Of a stretch of DNA of 64,000 nucleotides, positions 17,534 through 26,564 are shown piece by piece. The position numbers were made by a program, and so were the translations under genes. This DNA is from Phyllobacterium phragmitis (GTDB lineage: Bacteria > Pseudomonadota > Alphaproteobacteria > Rhizobiales > Rhizobiaceae): assembly GCF_002980495.1 (NCBI RefSeq), contig NZ_PVBR01000022.1:29269-93268 (forward strand). The letters run 5' to 3'. How positions within the stretch are numbered: position 1 is the stretch's first letter; every line of letters begins with the position of its first letter. The notes below the pieces were generated by a model that searched no databases, was not told the DNA's origin, and worked only from the letters and a program-made list of their open reading frames with translations.

Positions 17534-18337
17534 TTATCCCGTTGTCATCCGGTGTCGGCCTATCGGAAGCATGATCGGCCTGCCCGAGGTCGGGTCGGTG
17601 ATGATGCGGCTTTCGAGGCCGAAGACCTGCCGCACATTCTGCTCCGTCAGCACCTCTTCCGGCGTGCCGGATATGTGCAGGCGCCCCCCTGCCATAGCGA
17701 CGAGGTAGTCCGCATAGCGCGCCGCAAGGTTGAGATCATGCAGCACCATGACGATGGTTGTTGCGCGTGCGTGATTGAGATCGGTCAGCAGATCCAGCAC
17801 TTCGATCTGATGGCTGATGTCGAGAAAGGTCGTGGGCTCGTCCAGCAATAGAACCTTCGTCTGCTGCGCCAGCGCCATGGCGATCCAGACCCGCTGGCGT
17901 TGCCCGCCGGAAAGTTCGTCCACCGGCCTCTCAGTGAGGTCTTCGATCCTGGTTGCGTTAAGCGCGGCGGCCACGGCATCGTCGTCCTTGCGCGTCCAGC
18001 GTGAAAACATGCCCTGATGAGGGTGCCTTCCACGGCTGACAAGATCGGCGACCGTGATGCCTTCCGGCGCGATCGGCGACTGGGGAAGCAGGCCCAATGT
18101 CCGGGCCAGCTCCCGCGGCTGGGTCCGGTGGATCGACTTCCCGTCAAGCAGCACATGCCCCTGACGCGGTGAGATGAGCCGCGACATGGTGCGCAAAAGC
18201 GTGGACTTGCCGCAGGCATTGGCGCCGACGATCACGGTGATCTTCCCCGGCGGCACGGCAAGGTCGAGCCCGTCCAGAATGACGGTATCGCCATAACCGG
18301 ACGAAAGCCCGCTTGCAGTGAGGGAATGAATGGTCAT
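17534..18337 (-). CDS. Iron-siderophore ABC transporter ATP-binding protein
   Basis: 267-residue FecE/FepC-type ATPase. Walker A is GANACGKST near residue 38, the signature is LSGGQRQRVWIAMAL, Walker B is LLLDEPTTFLDI and the H-loop is MVLHDLNLAARY. The start at 18337 overlaps the preceding permease stop by ATGA; the frame extends upstream but inside the permease gene. It would energise import of a ferric siderophore through the two permeases encoded just before it. It is the last gene of the minus-strand operon, ending about 150 bases from the decayed gene region. Confidence 0.94.
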   Translation of the reverse strand: MTIHSLTASGLSSGYGDTVILDGLDLAVPPGKITVIVGANACGKSTLLRTMSRLISPRQGHVLLDGKSIHRTQPRELARTLGLLPQSPIAPEGITVADLVSRGRHPHQGMFSRWTRKDDDAVAAALNATRIEDLTERPVDELSGGQRQRVWIAMALAQQTKVLLLDEPTTFLDISHQIEVLDLLTDLNHARATTIVMVLHDLNLAARYADYLVAMAGGRLHISGTPEEVLTEQNVRQVFGLESRIITDPTSGRPIMLPIGRHRMTTG

Positions 18338-19365
18338 AGCGAACCTCCGGTCCGGTTGACGCGCACAATCAGGAAAATCAGATAGGGCGCACCCAAAGCG
18401 CCGGTCACCACGCCCACGGGATAGCGAACCGACAAGAGGAACTGGCCGCAATAATCGCCTGCCAGCACAAGCACCGCCCCGATCAGCGCCGATGGGATCA
18501 GCAGCGATCCGTTGTTGCCGACGATGCGGGCGGCGATCGGCCCGGACAGGAAAGCGACAAAGGCGATCGGCCCTGTTACCGCCGTCGCACATGCGATCAT
18601 GCCGACTGCCGCAACGATGACGATGATGCGGGTCCTCGCAACCCCGACACCCAGCGCCGCGGCGGTGTCGTCACCCAGCCTCAGGGCTTCGAGGTCGCGC
18701 GCGCGGCTTAACAATAGCCCGCCGAAGACGACCAGCGCCAGCAGAAGCGGAAGCGCCTGGCCAAGCTGTGCGCCGTTGACGCTGCCGGTCAGCCAGCGCA
18801 TCGCCTCCTGCAAGTTCCAGGCTGGCGCGTGGGAGAGGATATAGGCGATGAAGCTTTCCAGCATGGCCGAAACGCCGATGCCGACAAGGATGAGCCGCGT
18901 TCCGGCAACACCGTTCCTGAACGAAAGGCCATAGACCAGCAGCGCCACACCGAGGCCGGCGACAACGGCAAAGACCGAAACGATCGGTCCGTCGAGCGAC
19001 AACACGACGATGGCGAACACCGCCGCCGCACTTGCGCCCGAGCTGATGCCGATGATGTCGGGGCTCGCAAGCGGATTGCGCAGCATGATCTGGAAGGCGA
19101 CGCCGCCCAGCCCGAAGCTCAAGCCCGCGAGGACCGAGAGGACGGCGCGCGGCAGCCGCAACTGCCCGACGGTGAAGGTCGCGCCCGGCACGTCCTCGCC
19201 GAGCAAGACGCGGATGACATCGCCCGGTGGCGTAAAGGATTGCCCCAGCGACAAAGTGAGAGCGAAGATCGCGGCCAAAAGGGCCAGCAGAATGGCGATC
19301 AGAACAATATGCCTGCGCGCGCGGCGGCGACGGTTGCCAGCGATGGAATCGGTGGAGACAAGCAT
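18334..19365 (-). CDS. Iron-siderophore ABC transporter permease (FecCD family, second)
   Basis: 343-residue polytopic membrane protein of the FecCD/BtuC family. It carries LRLPRAVLSVLAGLSFGLGG, MLRNPLASPDIIGISSGA and TAVTGPIAFVAFLSGPIAAR, the coupling and pore signatures of this family, with about nine or ten hydrophobic segments. The ATG at 19365 is three bases beyond the end of the first permease; a GTG at 19371 would give a GTGA overlap instead. It pairs with the first permease as a heterodimer. Confidence 0.92.
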   Translation of the reverse strand: MLVSTDSIAGNRRRRARRHIVLIAILLALLAAIFALTLSLGQSFTPPGDVIRVLLGEDVPGATFTVGQLRLPRAVLSVLAGLSFGLGGVAFQIMLRNPLASPDIIGISSGASAAAVFAIVVLSLDGPIVSVFAVVAGLGVALLVYGLSFRNGVAGTRLILVGIGVSAMLESFIAYILSHAPAWNLQEAMRWLTGSVNGAQLGQALPLLLALVVFGGLLLSRARDLEALRLGDDTAAALGVGVARTRIIVIVAAVGMIACATAVTGPIAFVAFLSGPIAARIVGNNGSLLIPSALIGAVLVLAGDYCGQFLLSVRYPVGVVTGALGAPYLIFLIVRVNRTGGSL

Positions 19366-19367
19366 CG

Positions 19368-20411
19368 TCACAGCTCGCGGACCCGTTGGCGCCTGACGAT
19401 CCAGATGAAGAACGGCGCGCCCACAAGGGCGGTGACGATACCGACGTCGAGTTCGGCCGGTCGCGCGATGATGCGCCCGACGATATCGGCGGCCAGCAAC
19501 AGGCTTGCTCCGCCAAGTGCTGAAAACGGCAGCAGCCAGCGATGATCGACCCCGACCAACAAACGGCACAGATGCGGCACGACCAATCCCAGAAAGCCGA
19601 TCGGTCCGCAAATCGCCGTCGTTGCGCCGCACAGAAGGATCGCGCCGAATGCGGCGATCGCGCGGGCAATTGCGACGCGCTCGCCAAGCCCGGCCGCCAG
19701 TTCGTCGCCCAGAGCCAGCGAGTTCAGCTTTCGTGCCGACAGCAGGCTGATGGCAAAACCCACGACAAGAAACGGCAGCACATGGGAAATGCGATCGAAG
19801 GTCGCCCCGCCCACACCGCCGATCTGCCACGAACGGATGCCGCCGGCGATATCGTTTCGCGGCAGCACCACGGCAATCACCATCGAGGAAAAGGCGACCG
19901 AGGTGGCGGCGCCGGCAAGCGCCAGCTTGAGGGGTGTCGCCCCGCCCCGCCCCAATGAACCTATGGTATAGACAAAGACCGCCGAACACCCCGCACCCAG
20001 GATGGCCGTCCAGATATAGGCTTGAGCCGAAGCGATATTGAACCAGGCAACCCCGACGACGACGGCAAGCGACGCCCCCATATTGACGCCTAGTATACCC
20101 GGATCGGCAAGCGGATTGCGTGTCACGCCCTGCATGATCGCCCCGGCAAGCCCAAGTGCGCCCCCGGCAAGCAGGGCAAGCACCGTTCGCGGAATCCGCA
20201 CGGTAACCGCGGCCTGACCGATATTGTCGACTTGACCGCCAAGCGCTGCGACGATGTCGCTCCAAACCACCTCGCGCGTGCCGATCGCCACCGAAAAGGC
20301 GCATAGCACGACAAGAGCCGCAATCAGTGCAGCCAGCCAGAGGGACCGGATACGGTTCGACCTGCCAGGAAACGACGCCCGACCAGATGACTCGACGCTA
20401 TCGGTTGTCAT
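19368..20411 (-). CDS. Iron-siderophore ABC transporter permease (FecCD family, first)
   Basis: 347-residue FecCD-type permease with VRIPRTVLALLAGGALGLAG, VTRNPLADPGILGVNMGASL and ICGPIGFLGLVVPHLCRLLV. About nine membrane helices are visible. It overlaps the binding-protein gene upstream (ATGA at 20408-20411). The gene order binding protein, permease, permease, ATPase is typical of ferric-siderophore importers, and the divergent TonB receptor supports that role. Confidence 0.93.
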   Translation of the reverse strand: MTTDSVESSGRASFPGRSNRIRSLWLAALIAALVVLCAFSVAIGTREVVWSDIVAALGGQVDNIGQAAVTVRIPRTVLALLAGGALGLAGAIMQGVTRNPLADPGILGVNMGASLAVVVGVAWFNIASAQAYIWTAILGAGCSAVFVYTIGSLGRGGATPLKLALAGAATSVAFSSMVIAVVLPRNDIAGGIRSWQIGGVGGATFDRISHVLPFLVVGFAISLLSARKLNSLALGDELAAGLGERVAIARAIAAFGAILLCGATTAICGPIGFLGLVVPHLCRLLVGVDHRWLLPFSALGGASLLLAADIVGRIIARPAELDVGIVTALVGAPFFIWIVRRQRVREL

Positions 20412-21418
20412 TTAGATTTCTGGGCAGACTTGTTGGCCGCTTCTGCGAGCACGGCCACATAATCCTTCAACACCCAGGGTATCGAAAGCGGTGTCGGATT
20501 TGCCGCTGTGCCGAGCGGATCCCTGCCCAACATGACGACCGCATCACTGGCGACAGCGGGCATTCTGGACATAAGCGGATTGGTCGTCACCGCGTCGATC
20601 AGTTCCCGGTTGCCATAGGTCACGACGATATCGACATCGTCGAACGCATCGATACGCTCGGTGCTGATCGAGCCCGAAAACTGGCCCGGTGCCGAGGCCT
20701 CAACGACGCTTTTCGGCGATTCCAGCCCCAGATCCCCAAAGAACTTCACCCTCGTATCGTTGGAGGTATAGAAATTGACAGTACTCAGATCGGTTGCATC
20801 GAGATGGGTGATGAACATTGCCGATTTTCCCTGAAGCTCGGGATACCCGGCAACCACCCGGGCAATTTCGGCCTCGATATTTGCGATCAGCGCATCGCCC
20901 TCGGCGGCCATGCCCAGCCCGGCGCTGTTGAAGCGTATCATGTCGCGCCAGTCGGTCGACCAGGCGGATTCGGGATACGCGACGACCGGAGCGATCTGGC
21001 TCAGCGTGTCGTAATCCGATTGGGTCAGTCCGGAATAGGACGCCAGGATCACATCGGGATCGGTGGCGGCGACCGCCTCGAAATCGATGCCGTCGCCCTC
21101 ATCGAAAAGCACCGGCTTGTCAGCGCCAAGCTCGGCCAGTTTTTCGGCCACCCAGGGCAACAGCCCGTCGCCATCGTCATCGCCGAAATTGGCTGCGGCA
21201 AAACCGACAGGCACGATCCCGAGCGCGAGCGGAACTTCATGGTTCGCCCAGGCCACCGTCGCAACCCGTTTGGGCTTTTCGGTAATGGTCGTCGTGCCGA
21301 GGGCATGTTTGATGACGATGGGATAGGTGGTGTTTTCCCCGGCCCATGCGTAGCCCAATGCCATCATCGAGAGACATGCCGCGACCAATGGCACGGGAAA
21401 ACGGAAGAACCGCAGCAT
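20408..21418 (-). CDS. Iron-siderophore ABC transporter substrate-binding protein
   Basis: 336 residues from MLRFFRFPVP, chosen because GGAG lies nine bases upstream; another ATG is at 21433. A signal peptide of about 27 residues ends near AWAGE; LVAAC inside it could alternatively act as a lipobox. The mature protein is a class III (FhuD/BtuF-like) binding protein with PKRVATVAWANHEVPLALGI, FDEGDGIDFEAVAATDPDVI and ASYSGLTQ. It would deliver a ferric siderophore to the permease pair. A TGA-N9-TCA operator-like sequence lies 27 bases upstream of the start. Confidence 0.92.
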   Translation of the reverse strand: MLRFFRFPVPLVAACLSMMALGYAWAGENTTYPIVIKHALGTTTITEKPKRVATVAWANHEVPLALGIVPVGFAAANFGDDDGDGLLPWVAEKLAELGADKPVLFDEGDGIDFEAVAATDPDVILASYSGLTQSDYDTLSQIAPVVAYPESAWSTDWRDMIRFNSAGLGMAAEGDALIANIEAEIARVVAGYPELQGKSAMFITHLDATDLSTVNFYTSNDTRVKFFGDLGLESPKSVVEASAPGQFSGSISTERIDAFDDVDIVVTYGNRELIDAVTTNPLMSRMPAVASDAVVMLGRDPLGTAANPTPLSIPWVLKDYVAVLAEAANKSAQKSK

Positions 21419-21444
21419 TGGCAAACTCTCCATGATTTTTAAGT

Positions 21445-21459
21445 TGACTTTCACTTTCA
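21445..21459. promoter_or_regulatory. Candidate iron-responsive operator (TGA-N9-TCA)
   Basis: TGACTTTCACTTTCA fits the TGA-N9-TCA pattern reported for RirA operators of rhizobia. It lies between the divergent importer and TonB-receptor genes, 27 bases from the binding-protein start. The motif is short, so chance is possible, but a second copy sits upstream of the AraC gene of the same cluster. Confidence 0.5.
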
Positions 21460-21657
21460 GCTTTATCAAGCGACGTCAAGTCGGGCGGCGGCGCCTTCCC
21501 TAAGGAGCGGCGAAGTTTCCGTGGGTTTCTACAAAAACGGCAAAATTTACAATACTGGACAAAGACACTCAAGTTAGCAGGCATAAGGTGACATCAGGCC
21601 ATTCCTGCCGCCAGCCCACCGCCAGCGACCAACAACATCAACTTCTGGAACTTGACC

Positions 21658-23814
21658 ATGGAAATCGAAAAAACAGGCGGCAACAACAGACAGGCGCTCA
21701 TCCGTTATCGCAATGCGGTGCTTCTGGGGTGCACGGCACTTGTCGCCCTCACGCCGACCAATTTGCTGGCGCAGCAGGTTGAAGATTCGGGTTCCCCCAT
21801 CGTCCTCGAGGCGATCACTGTCGAGGGCGGCGGTGGCCGCGACGACGATGCGAAGTCGATCGTCGCCACGCAGACCACGGCCGTCGGCAAGATGCCCGTG
21901 GATATTCTCGTGGCGCCCGCCACAGTGTCCGTGATCACCGCCAAGGAAATCGAGGAGCGCGGCGCGCAAAGCATCGAGCAGGTCGTGCAATATACCTCCG
22001 GCGTGGTCACGGACTTCTACGGCTCGGACGACCGCTTCGACTATTTCAAGATTCGCGGTTTCACGCCCTTTACATATCGCGATGGACTGGTCGTCGGCCG
22101 GACCTGGAGCGGAGTTCGGGAGGAGCCTTATGCTTTCGAGCGCGTCGAGGTGCTGAAGGGCGCCAATTCCACGGGCTTCGGTGTTTCCGATCCCGGCGGC
22201 TCGGTGAATTACGTTACCAAAACGCCGAAGAGCGAGCGTTTCGGCGAAATCTATGGCACGGGCGGCTCGTTCAAGCACAAGGAGACGGGTTTCGATTTCG
22301 GCGATAACATCACCAAGGACGACACTTTGTCCTACCGCCTGACCGGCAAGTTCCAGAGGTCAGACGCCGAATATGATTACTCGCGGGACGACGAGAATTT
22401 CATCATGGGCGGACTGACATGGCGCCCCACCGACGCCACCAGCCTGACATTCGTTTTCGATCATCTGGACAAGGACGGCACTCCCAGCGGCGGCGGCCAT
22501 CCAAGATTTACGGACTTCGACAGGAAACGCTTCTTCGGCGAACCGGGCTACAATTACGATACGACGAACAGAAACACATACAGTGTCATGTTCAGCCATG
22601 ATTTCGGCAATGGCCTGTCCTTCAACTCCAACGCGCGCTACAGCAAGGCGGATACCGGATTCGGCTACGCCTATGTTTATGACGCCTTGGGCGCCGGCGA
22701 CCCCTCGGATACAATGGCGGACCGCATTTTCTTCGGCGGCGATGGCTCCAGCCGGCAGTTCGTCATCGACGCTCATTTTCTCTATGAAGCGAATTTCGAC
22801 CAGGTGGAAAGCCGTACGCTCGTCGGCGTCGATCACAACAAGATCAAATCGGAGAATAACAGCTACGCGTTATATCCGCCGGTTTGGGGAGGAACGGCGC
22901 CTGGCATCGACTGGAAAAATCCGGTCTATTCCGGTGTTCCCGGCACCATTCCGCTCACCACGGCCAAGACCAACGACCAGACGACGAAGGCGATCTATCT
23001 CCAGCAGGATCTGACCTTCTTCGACAAGCTGACGGTGAGCGTCGGTCTTCGCAATGATTGGCTTGACCTTGAAGAGAAAGACCGGCTCGCGGGCACCACC
23101 GCCAAAGGCGATTACAGCGAACTCAGCAAGCGCCTCGGCGTGAGCTACAAGCTCACCGATGAACTGGCGGTCTTTACAAGCTATGCCGAATCCGTCGCGC
23201 CGCCGAGCACCGGGAACGAGCCGACCTCCGGCAAGCAGTATGAGGTGGGAGTCAAGTATCGCCCGGATGCATTCCCTGCCTTGTTCACCGCGTCCGTTTA
23301 CGATCTCACGATGGAGAATATTACGACCTTTGAGGCTCCCACCTACCTGCCGGCAACGGTCGACAAGGTGCGCCATCGTGGCGTCGATCTCGAGGCCAAG
23401 GCCGAGATAACGAACAATATCAACCTGATTGCCGCCTACTCCTATATCGATTCCAGGATCGTCGAGGATGGCGGCGGCGCATACGATGGCAACCGTTTCG
23501 CGCAGGTTCCGGAGCACCTGGCTTCGGTATGGGGCACCTATACACTGGAAGGCAACGGAACCCGCGGGGACATGACCTTCGGGCTGGGCGCTCGCTATAC
23601 GGGCTCGTACTACTTCGACAACGCGAATACCCGTAAGTCGAAGGACGCCGTCGTTTTCGACGCCGCTTTCACCTATGAGATCCAGGAGAATACGACGTTT
23701 CAGATCACCGCCAGCAATCTGTTTGACGAAAAGCATATCGCCAATGATGACGGCGGCGCATATTATTACAATCCAGGCCGCGCGGTTTACGCGACATTGC
23801 GCCAGACCTGGTGA
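21658..23814 (+). CDS. TonB-dependent siderophore receptor
   Basis: 718-residue outer-membrane ferric-siderophore receptor of the FhuA/FpvA type. A signal peptide ends near LLAQQ. The plug domain follows, with PVDILVAPATVSVITAKEIE, IEQVVQYTSGV, DYFKIRGFTPFTYRDG and YAFERVEVLKGANSTGFGVS. The 22-strand barrel ends in the usual aromatic residue (LRQTW). ITVEGGGG near the N-terminus is a candidate TonB box. The ATG at 21658 follows TGGA; a TTG two codons earlier is less likely. It is divergent from the ABC importer and would pass its ligand to that system. Confidence 0.95.
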   Translation: MEIEKTGGNNRQALIRYRNAVLLGCTALVALTPTNLLAQQVEDSGSPIVLEAITVEGGGGRDDDAKSIVATQTTAVGKMPVDILVAPATVSVITAKEIEERGAQSIEQVVQYTSGVVTDFYGSDDRFDYFKIRGFTPFTYRDGLVVGRTWSGVREEPYAFERVEVLKGANSTGFGVSDPGGSVNYVTKTPKSERFGEIYGTGGSFKHKETGFDFGDNITKDDTLSYRLTGKFQRSDAEYDYSRDDENFIMGGLTWRPTDATSLTFVFDHLDKDGTPSGGGHPRFTDFDRKRFFGEPGYNYDTTNRNTYSVMFSHDFGNGLSFNSNARYSKADTGFGYAYVYDALGAGDPSDTMADRIFFGGDGSSRQFVIDAHFLYEANFDQVESRTLVGVDHNKIKSENNSYALYPPVWGGTAPGIDWKNPVYSGVPGTIPLTTAKTNDQTTKAIYLQQDLTFFDKLTVSVGLRNDWLDLEEKDRLAGTTAKGDYSELSKRLGVSYKLTDELAVFTSYAESVAPPSTGNEPTSGKQYEVGVKYRPDAFPALFTASVYDLTMENITTFEAPTYLPATVDKVRHRGVDLEAKAEITNNINLIAAYSYIDSRIVEDGGGAYDGNRFAQVPEHLASVWGTYTLEGNGTRGDMTFGLGARYTGSYYFDNANTRKSKDAVVFDAAFTYEIQENTTFQITASNLFDEKHIANDDGGAYYYNPGRAVYATLRQTW

Positions 23815-23821
23815 CGAAGCA

Positions 23822-23850
23822 GTCCCGCCCGCGACCGTTCGGGGCGGGAC
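23822..23850 (+). terminator. Stem-loop after the TonB-receptor gene
   Basis: GTCCCGCC at 23822-23829 pairs with GGCGGGAC at 23843-23850, eight bases after the receptor stop codon. There is no T-tract, so it may be an RNA-stabilising hairpin or a weak terminator. Confidence 0.5.
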
Positions 23851-23860
23851 AATTCCGGTG

Positions 23861-23890
23861 TTAGAGCGGTCCCTGTTTTGATGGAATCGC
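23861..23890 (-). repeat. Dispersed intergenic motif, copy 2
   Basis: On the minus strand this reads GCGATTCCATCAAAACAGGG followed by ACCGCTCTAA, a close match to the copies at 3299 and 52358. It lies between the convergent receptor and AraC genes. Confidence 0.55.
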
Positions 23891-23941
23891 GAGGCACCCC
23901 CCCTCTGCCCCGTCAACGTTTCTATTTAAAAATGAAATGCC

Positions 23942-24835
23942 CTAGCTGCTCTGCTGCAAGCGGCGCCATGCCGCCGGTGTTTCACCGACGATCTGCCGGA
24001 AGGCTTTTGTCAGATGCGCCTGATCGGTAAACCCAAGCTGGGCCGCGATGCCTGCCGCAGTCAGGTCGCTTTCCACCAACAGTTTCTGCGCAAGCTCGAT
24101 ACGTCTTCCAAGTTGCCATTGCAGCGGCGTCTTGCCTGTTGTCTGCTTGAAGACATTGGCAAACCAGCTTTCGGACAGGCCGACCGTCGCAGCCATCTCG
24201 GCGACGCTCAGGCGCCTGTCGCTGCGGGCGTTGATGCGTGAGATCAGCTTGTTGATCTGCGCCTGGGTGAGCCTGCCATTACCTTGCCTGCCGTCATGCT
24301 CGGGGATATCGAGGAGACCGGCGACGATACTGCCCACAAGGCTTTCGGCATAGACCGCGTGTTTCGAAGGATTCGACACTTCATCGACCAGCAGGCCGGC
24401 CAGCATTTCGACAGCCCTGACATCCTGAATTTCCACCTGATGGCGCAATGCCGTCAGCGCCGCCGATGTTCCCACCGAAGGTGACAGAAATCTTAAGAGC
24501 CGATCCTTGTGCACATGCAGGTCCAGATGGGAGAAGCGATGCATGGACGTGAAATTGGTCCACAAGGGAACCCCGGCAGGTACATAAATCGCACGCATCA
24601 TCGGGCGATGATACTGTCCAAAGCCCCCGTCCCGGTTGGTCATCCGGATATGAGACGATACATCGTTGAAAAAGATCACGATGCGCGGATCGGGAGACAG
24701 ATAGTATCCCTTGGCCCCGGATTGGCCTTCGGCATCCCAGAAGACGCTCATCATGCCATCAAAGCCGCGCCATTTGACCGGCGCGAGCGCCCGAATGCCT
24801 TCTGTAGAGCAAGTCATCATATGCTGATAGCTCAT
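23942..24835 (-). CDS. AraC-family regulator of the iron-uptake cluster
   Basis: 297 residues from MSYQHMM, the first ATG; the frame continues upstream only through a TTG. An N-terminal sensing domain of about 170 residues precedes a C-terminal AraC DNA-binding domain with LSVAEMAATVGLSESWFANV, FKQTTGKTPLQW and AGIAAQLGFTDQAHLTKAFR. PchR- and YbtA-like AraC proteins next to TonB receptors activate siderophore uptake when the siderophore is present, and this gene is placed the same way. A TGA-N9-TCA motif in its upstream region suggests iron control. Confidence 0.87.
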   Translation of the reverse strand: MSYQHMMTCSTEGIRALAPVKWRGFDGMMSVFWDAEGQSGAKGYYLSPDPRIVIFFNDVSSHIRMTNRDGGFGQYHRPMMRAIYVPAGVPLWTNFTSMHRFSHLDLHVHKDRLLRFLSPSVGTSAALTALRHQVEIQDVRAVEMLAGLLVDEVSNPSKHAVYAESLVGSIVAGLLDIPEHDGRQGNGRLTQAQINKLISRINARSDRRLSVAEMAATVGLSESWFANVFKQTTGKTPLQWQLGRRIELAQKLLVESDLTAAGIAAQLGFTDQAHLTKAFRQIVGETPAAWRRLQQSS

Positions 24836-24972
24836 GTCAGAAGCCACCCGCACTCGATGTGAAAAGATAATAGGCCTGCCTGACAAGGCATCTCATTGCG
24901 TCCAGCTTCTCCGATGGCATTCCGCAGAGCGATCGACAGCCATGCATATCGGCCGACTGGTCGCCCTTAATA

Positions 24973-24987
24973 TGACAATAACTATCA
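24973..24987. promoter_or_regulatory. Candidate iron-responsive operator upstream of the AraC gene
   Basis: TGACAATAACTATCA has TGA-N9-TCA spacing within a wider inverted repeat, ATGACA...TATCAT at 24972-24988. It lies 138 bases upstream of the AraC start and 49 bases beyond the end of mxaD. It matches the motif at 21445. Confidence 0.5.
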
Positions 24988-25035
24988 TGTTTGCTTGCAG
25001 TGGCAAGCCACTTATGGCTGGACGGGCATCACCGG

Positions 25036-25563
25036 TTATTGCCGCGCCTCCATCGTTTGTTTCAGGCCATCAAGCCCGGTACGGAAGAACGCGCTCATCG
25101 CAGCAATGGCCGCGGCGTCGTCCCGGTCCTCGGCGGGGTAGTTTCCGGTATCGGCACGGTAGAAACTGGCTTTCCAGACGACCTCGCTGCCCTCCTCCGC
25201 AGGCCGGACGGTGAGCGTCGCCGAGTAGGAACTGACCGGAAACGCTTCCACATTCTCCTTGGCGAGACGATAAGTGTAGGTCCGCCCGGCATCGTCGTAT
25301 TCATCGAGGCCTTCGACGATCCGGCCGCCGCTCTTCAGTTCGATCGTGCGTTCGGCCCCGGCCTTGTTCCCGCCTGTTCCGGTGCAGTTTTCCACAAGAG
25401 GATGCCACGCTGCAAGGTTGGCGAAATTTCCGACGATTGCCCAGACCGCCTCTGGTGACCCGGCGATGGAGACTGTCTCTTCGACCCTCTGAGGTGTCGG
25501 GCCATGCGCGAAGGCGGACGATGTTCCAAAAATGATGAGCAGCGCAGCGAGGAGTTGCTTCAT
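25036..25563 (-). CDS. mxaD: Methanol oxidation protein MxaD
   Basis: 175 residues with a signal peptide (MKQLLAALLIIFGTSSAFAH), so periplasmic. The rest is a START-like (SRPBCC) domain: VSIAGSPEAVWAIVGNFANL, WHPLVENCTG and FPVSSYSATLTV. In methylotrophs MxaD is reported to promote interaction between methanol dehydrogenase and cytochrome cL. It is the last gene of the mxa operon and overlaps mxaL by ATGA. Domain and position together make the assignment firm. Confidence 0.9.
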   Translation of the reverse strand: MKQLLAALLIIFGTSSAFAHGPTPQRVEETVSIAGSPEAVWAIVGNFANLAAWHPLVENCTGTGGNKAGAERTIELKSGGRIVEGLDEYDDAGRTYTYRLAKENVEAFPVSSYSATLTVRPAEEGSEVVWKASFYRADTGNYPAEDRDDAAAIAAMSAFFRTGLDGLKQTMEARQ

Positions 25564-26564
25564 GATGTGGTCCTTTCGTTCTTATGAGAGATATGCGATG
25601 TGCCGCGCTGCGGCCCGACGAGGCGGGAGAGCGGCAGGGCGCCGTAGCAGGCCACCAGCGCAGCGAGGGCGATAGCGGCCGGTATGGGGCTGAGGTCGAC
25701 CGCTGTCTCGATCATTCGCCGGGAAGCGTTTTCCGCCAGCGCCGCCTCAAGCTGGCGGGCATCTTGCAGACGCACATAGCCAAGCTCGATGCGGCGCGCC
25801 AGCGTCTGGAGATACTCCCCCCGTAACGAGGTGAGGTGCTCGTTACCCCTGGGGGCCTCCCCACCGAATGGCGCATTGCGAGGATGCCAGCCCGGCCGGC
25901 TCGATGCGTCTGCCGGCGGGAGGCCTAACCTGTTCTCCTGCGGCACGTCGGCCATTGCAAAAAAGCCGATCTCGCGCCCCATATCGTCGAACTTCGGAAT
26001 GGGCACGAGGGAACCCCCGCCGATGCCGACGATGAGACCTCCCACTTTGCCTGGTTCGCCTTCAAAGGGCGGCGCGCCCGATGCAGGCAATGGTGGCGCC
26101 TCGTGGCCGTCGGTCAGAAAGACGAGATCGGCGTCCAGGCTGCGTGCGATCTCCATGGCGCTGTTCAAGCCGGAAGCGATACGGCTGTCGCCTTCCCACG
26201 CCATTCGCCATTCAAGCGAGGCAATGGCGGCATCGACCACGGAATAGTTGTCGCAAAGCTCGACCGGCTCGAACAGCAGGAAGCTGCGGCGCTCGGTGAA
26301 GATGCCGAGCCCAACGCGTGAACGGCACGGCAGCCGCGCGATCAGATCGCGCAATGTCTTCTTGACGGCGTCCAGTCGGGCAGCCGGGTTGCCGTCGAGC
26401 ATATAGTCGCGCGCATTCATGCTGCCGGTGACGTCGACGACAAGGAGGAGGTCGTAGGCTGGACGAGGCAGCGTCCAGCTGGGTCTCGCCAGCGCAACAC
26501 AAAGCGCCACGAGAGCGGCGGCAAGCAGGGCGAAACGAAAATCCCGGACGGCACGCGGCATCAT
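25560..26564 (-). CDS. mxaL: MxaL, von Willebrand factor A domain protein
   Basis: 334 residues from MMPRAVRDF, whose ATG overlaps the mxaK stop; the frame is open upstream. An N-terminal membrane helix (residues 8-28), a vWA domain with an intact metal site (LLLVVDVTGSMNARDY, then FLTDGHE), and a C-terminal membrane helix are visible. In methylotrophs mxaA, mxaK and mxaL are implicated in calcium insertion into methanol dehydrogenase. The vWA domain would face the periplasm. Coupled on both sides by four-base overlaps. Confidence 0.9.
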   Translation of the reverse strand: MMPRAVRDFRFALLAAALVALCVALARPSWTLPRPAYDLLLVVDVTGSMNARDYMLDGNPAARLDAVKKTLRDLIARLPCRSRVGLGIFTERRSFLLFEPVELCDNYSVVDAAIASLEWRMAWEGDSRIASGLNSAMEIARSLDADLVFLTDGHEAPPLPASGAPPFEGEPGKVGGLIVGIGGGSLVPIPKFDDMGREIGFFAMADVPQENRLGLPPADASSRPGWHPRNAPFGGEAPRGNEHLTSLRGEYLQTLARRIELGYVRLQDARQLEAALAENASRRMIETAVDLSPIPAAIALAALVACYGALPLSRLVGPQRGTSHISHKNERTTS

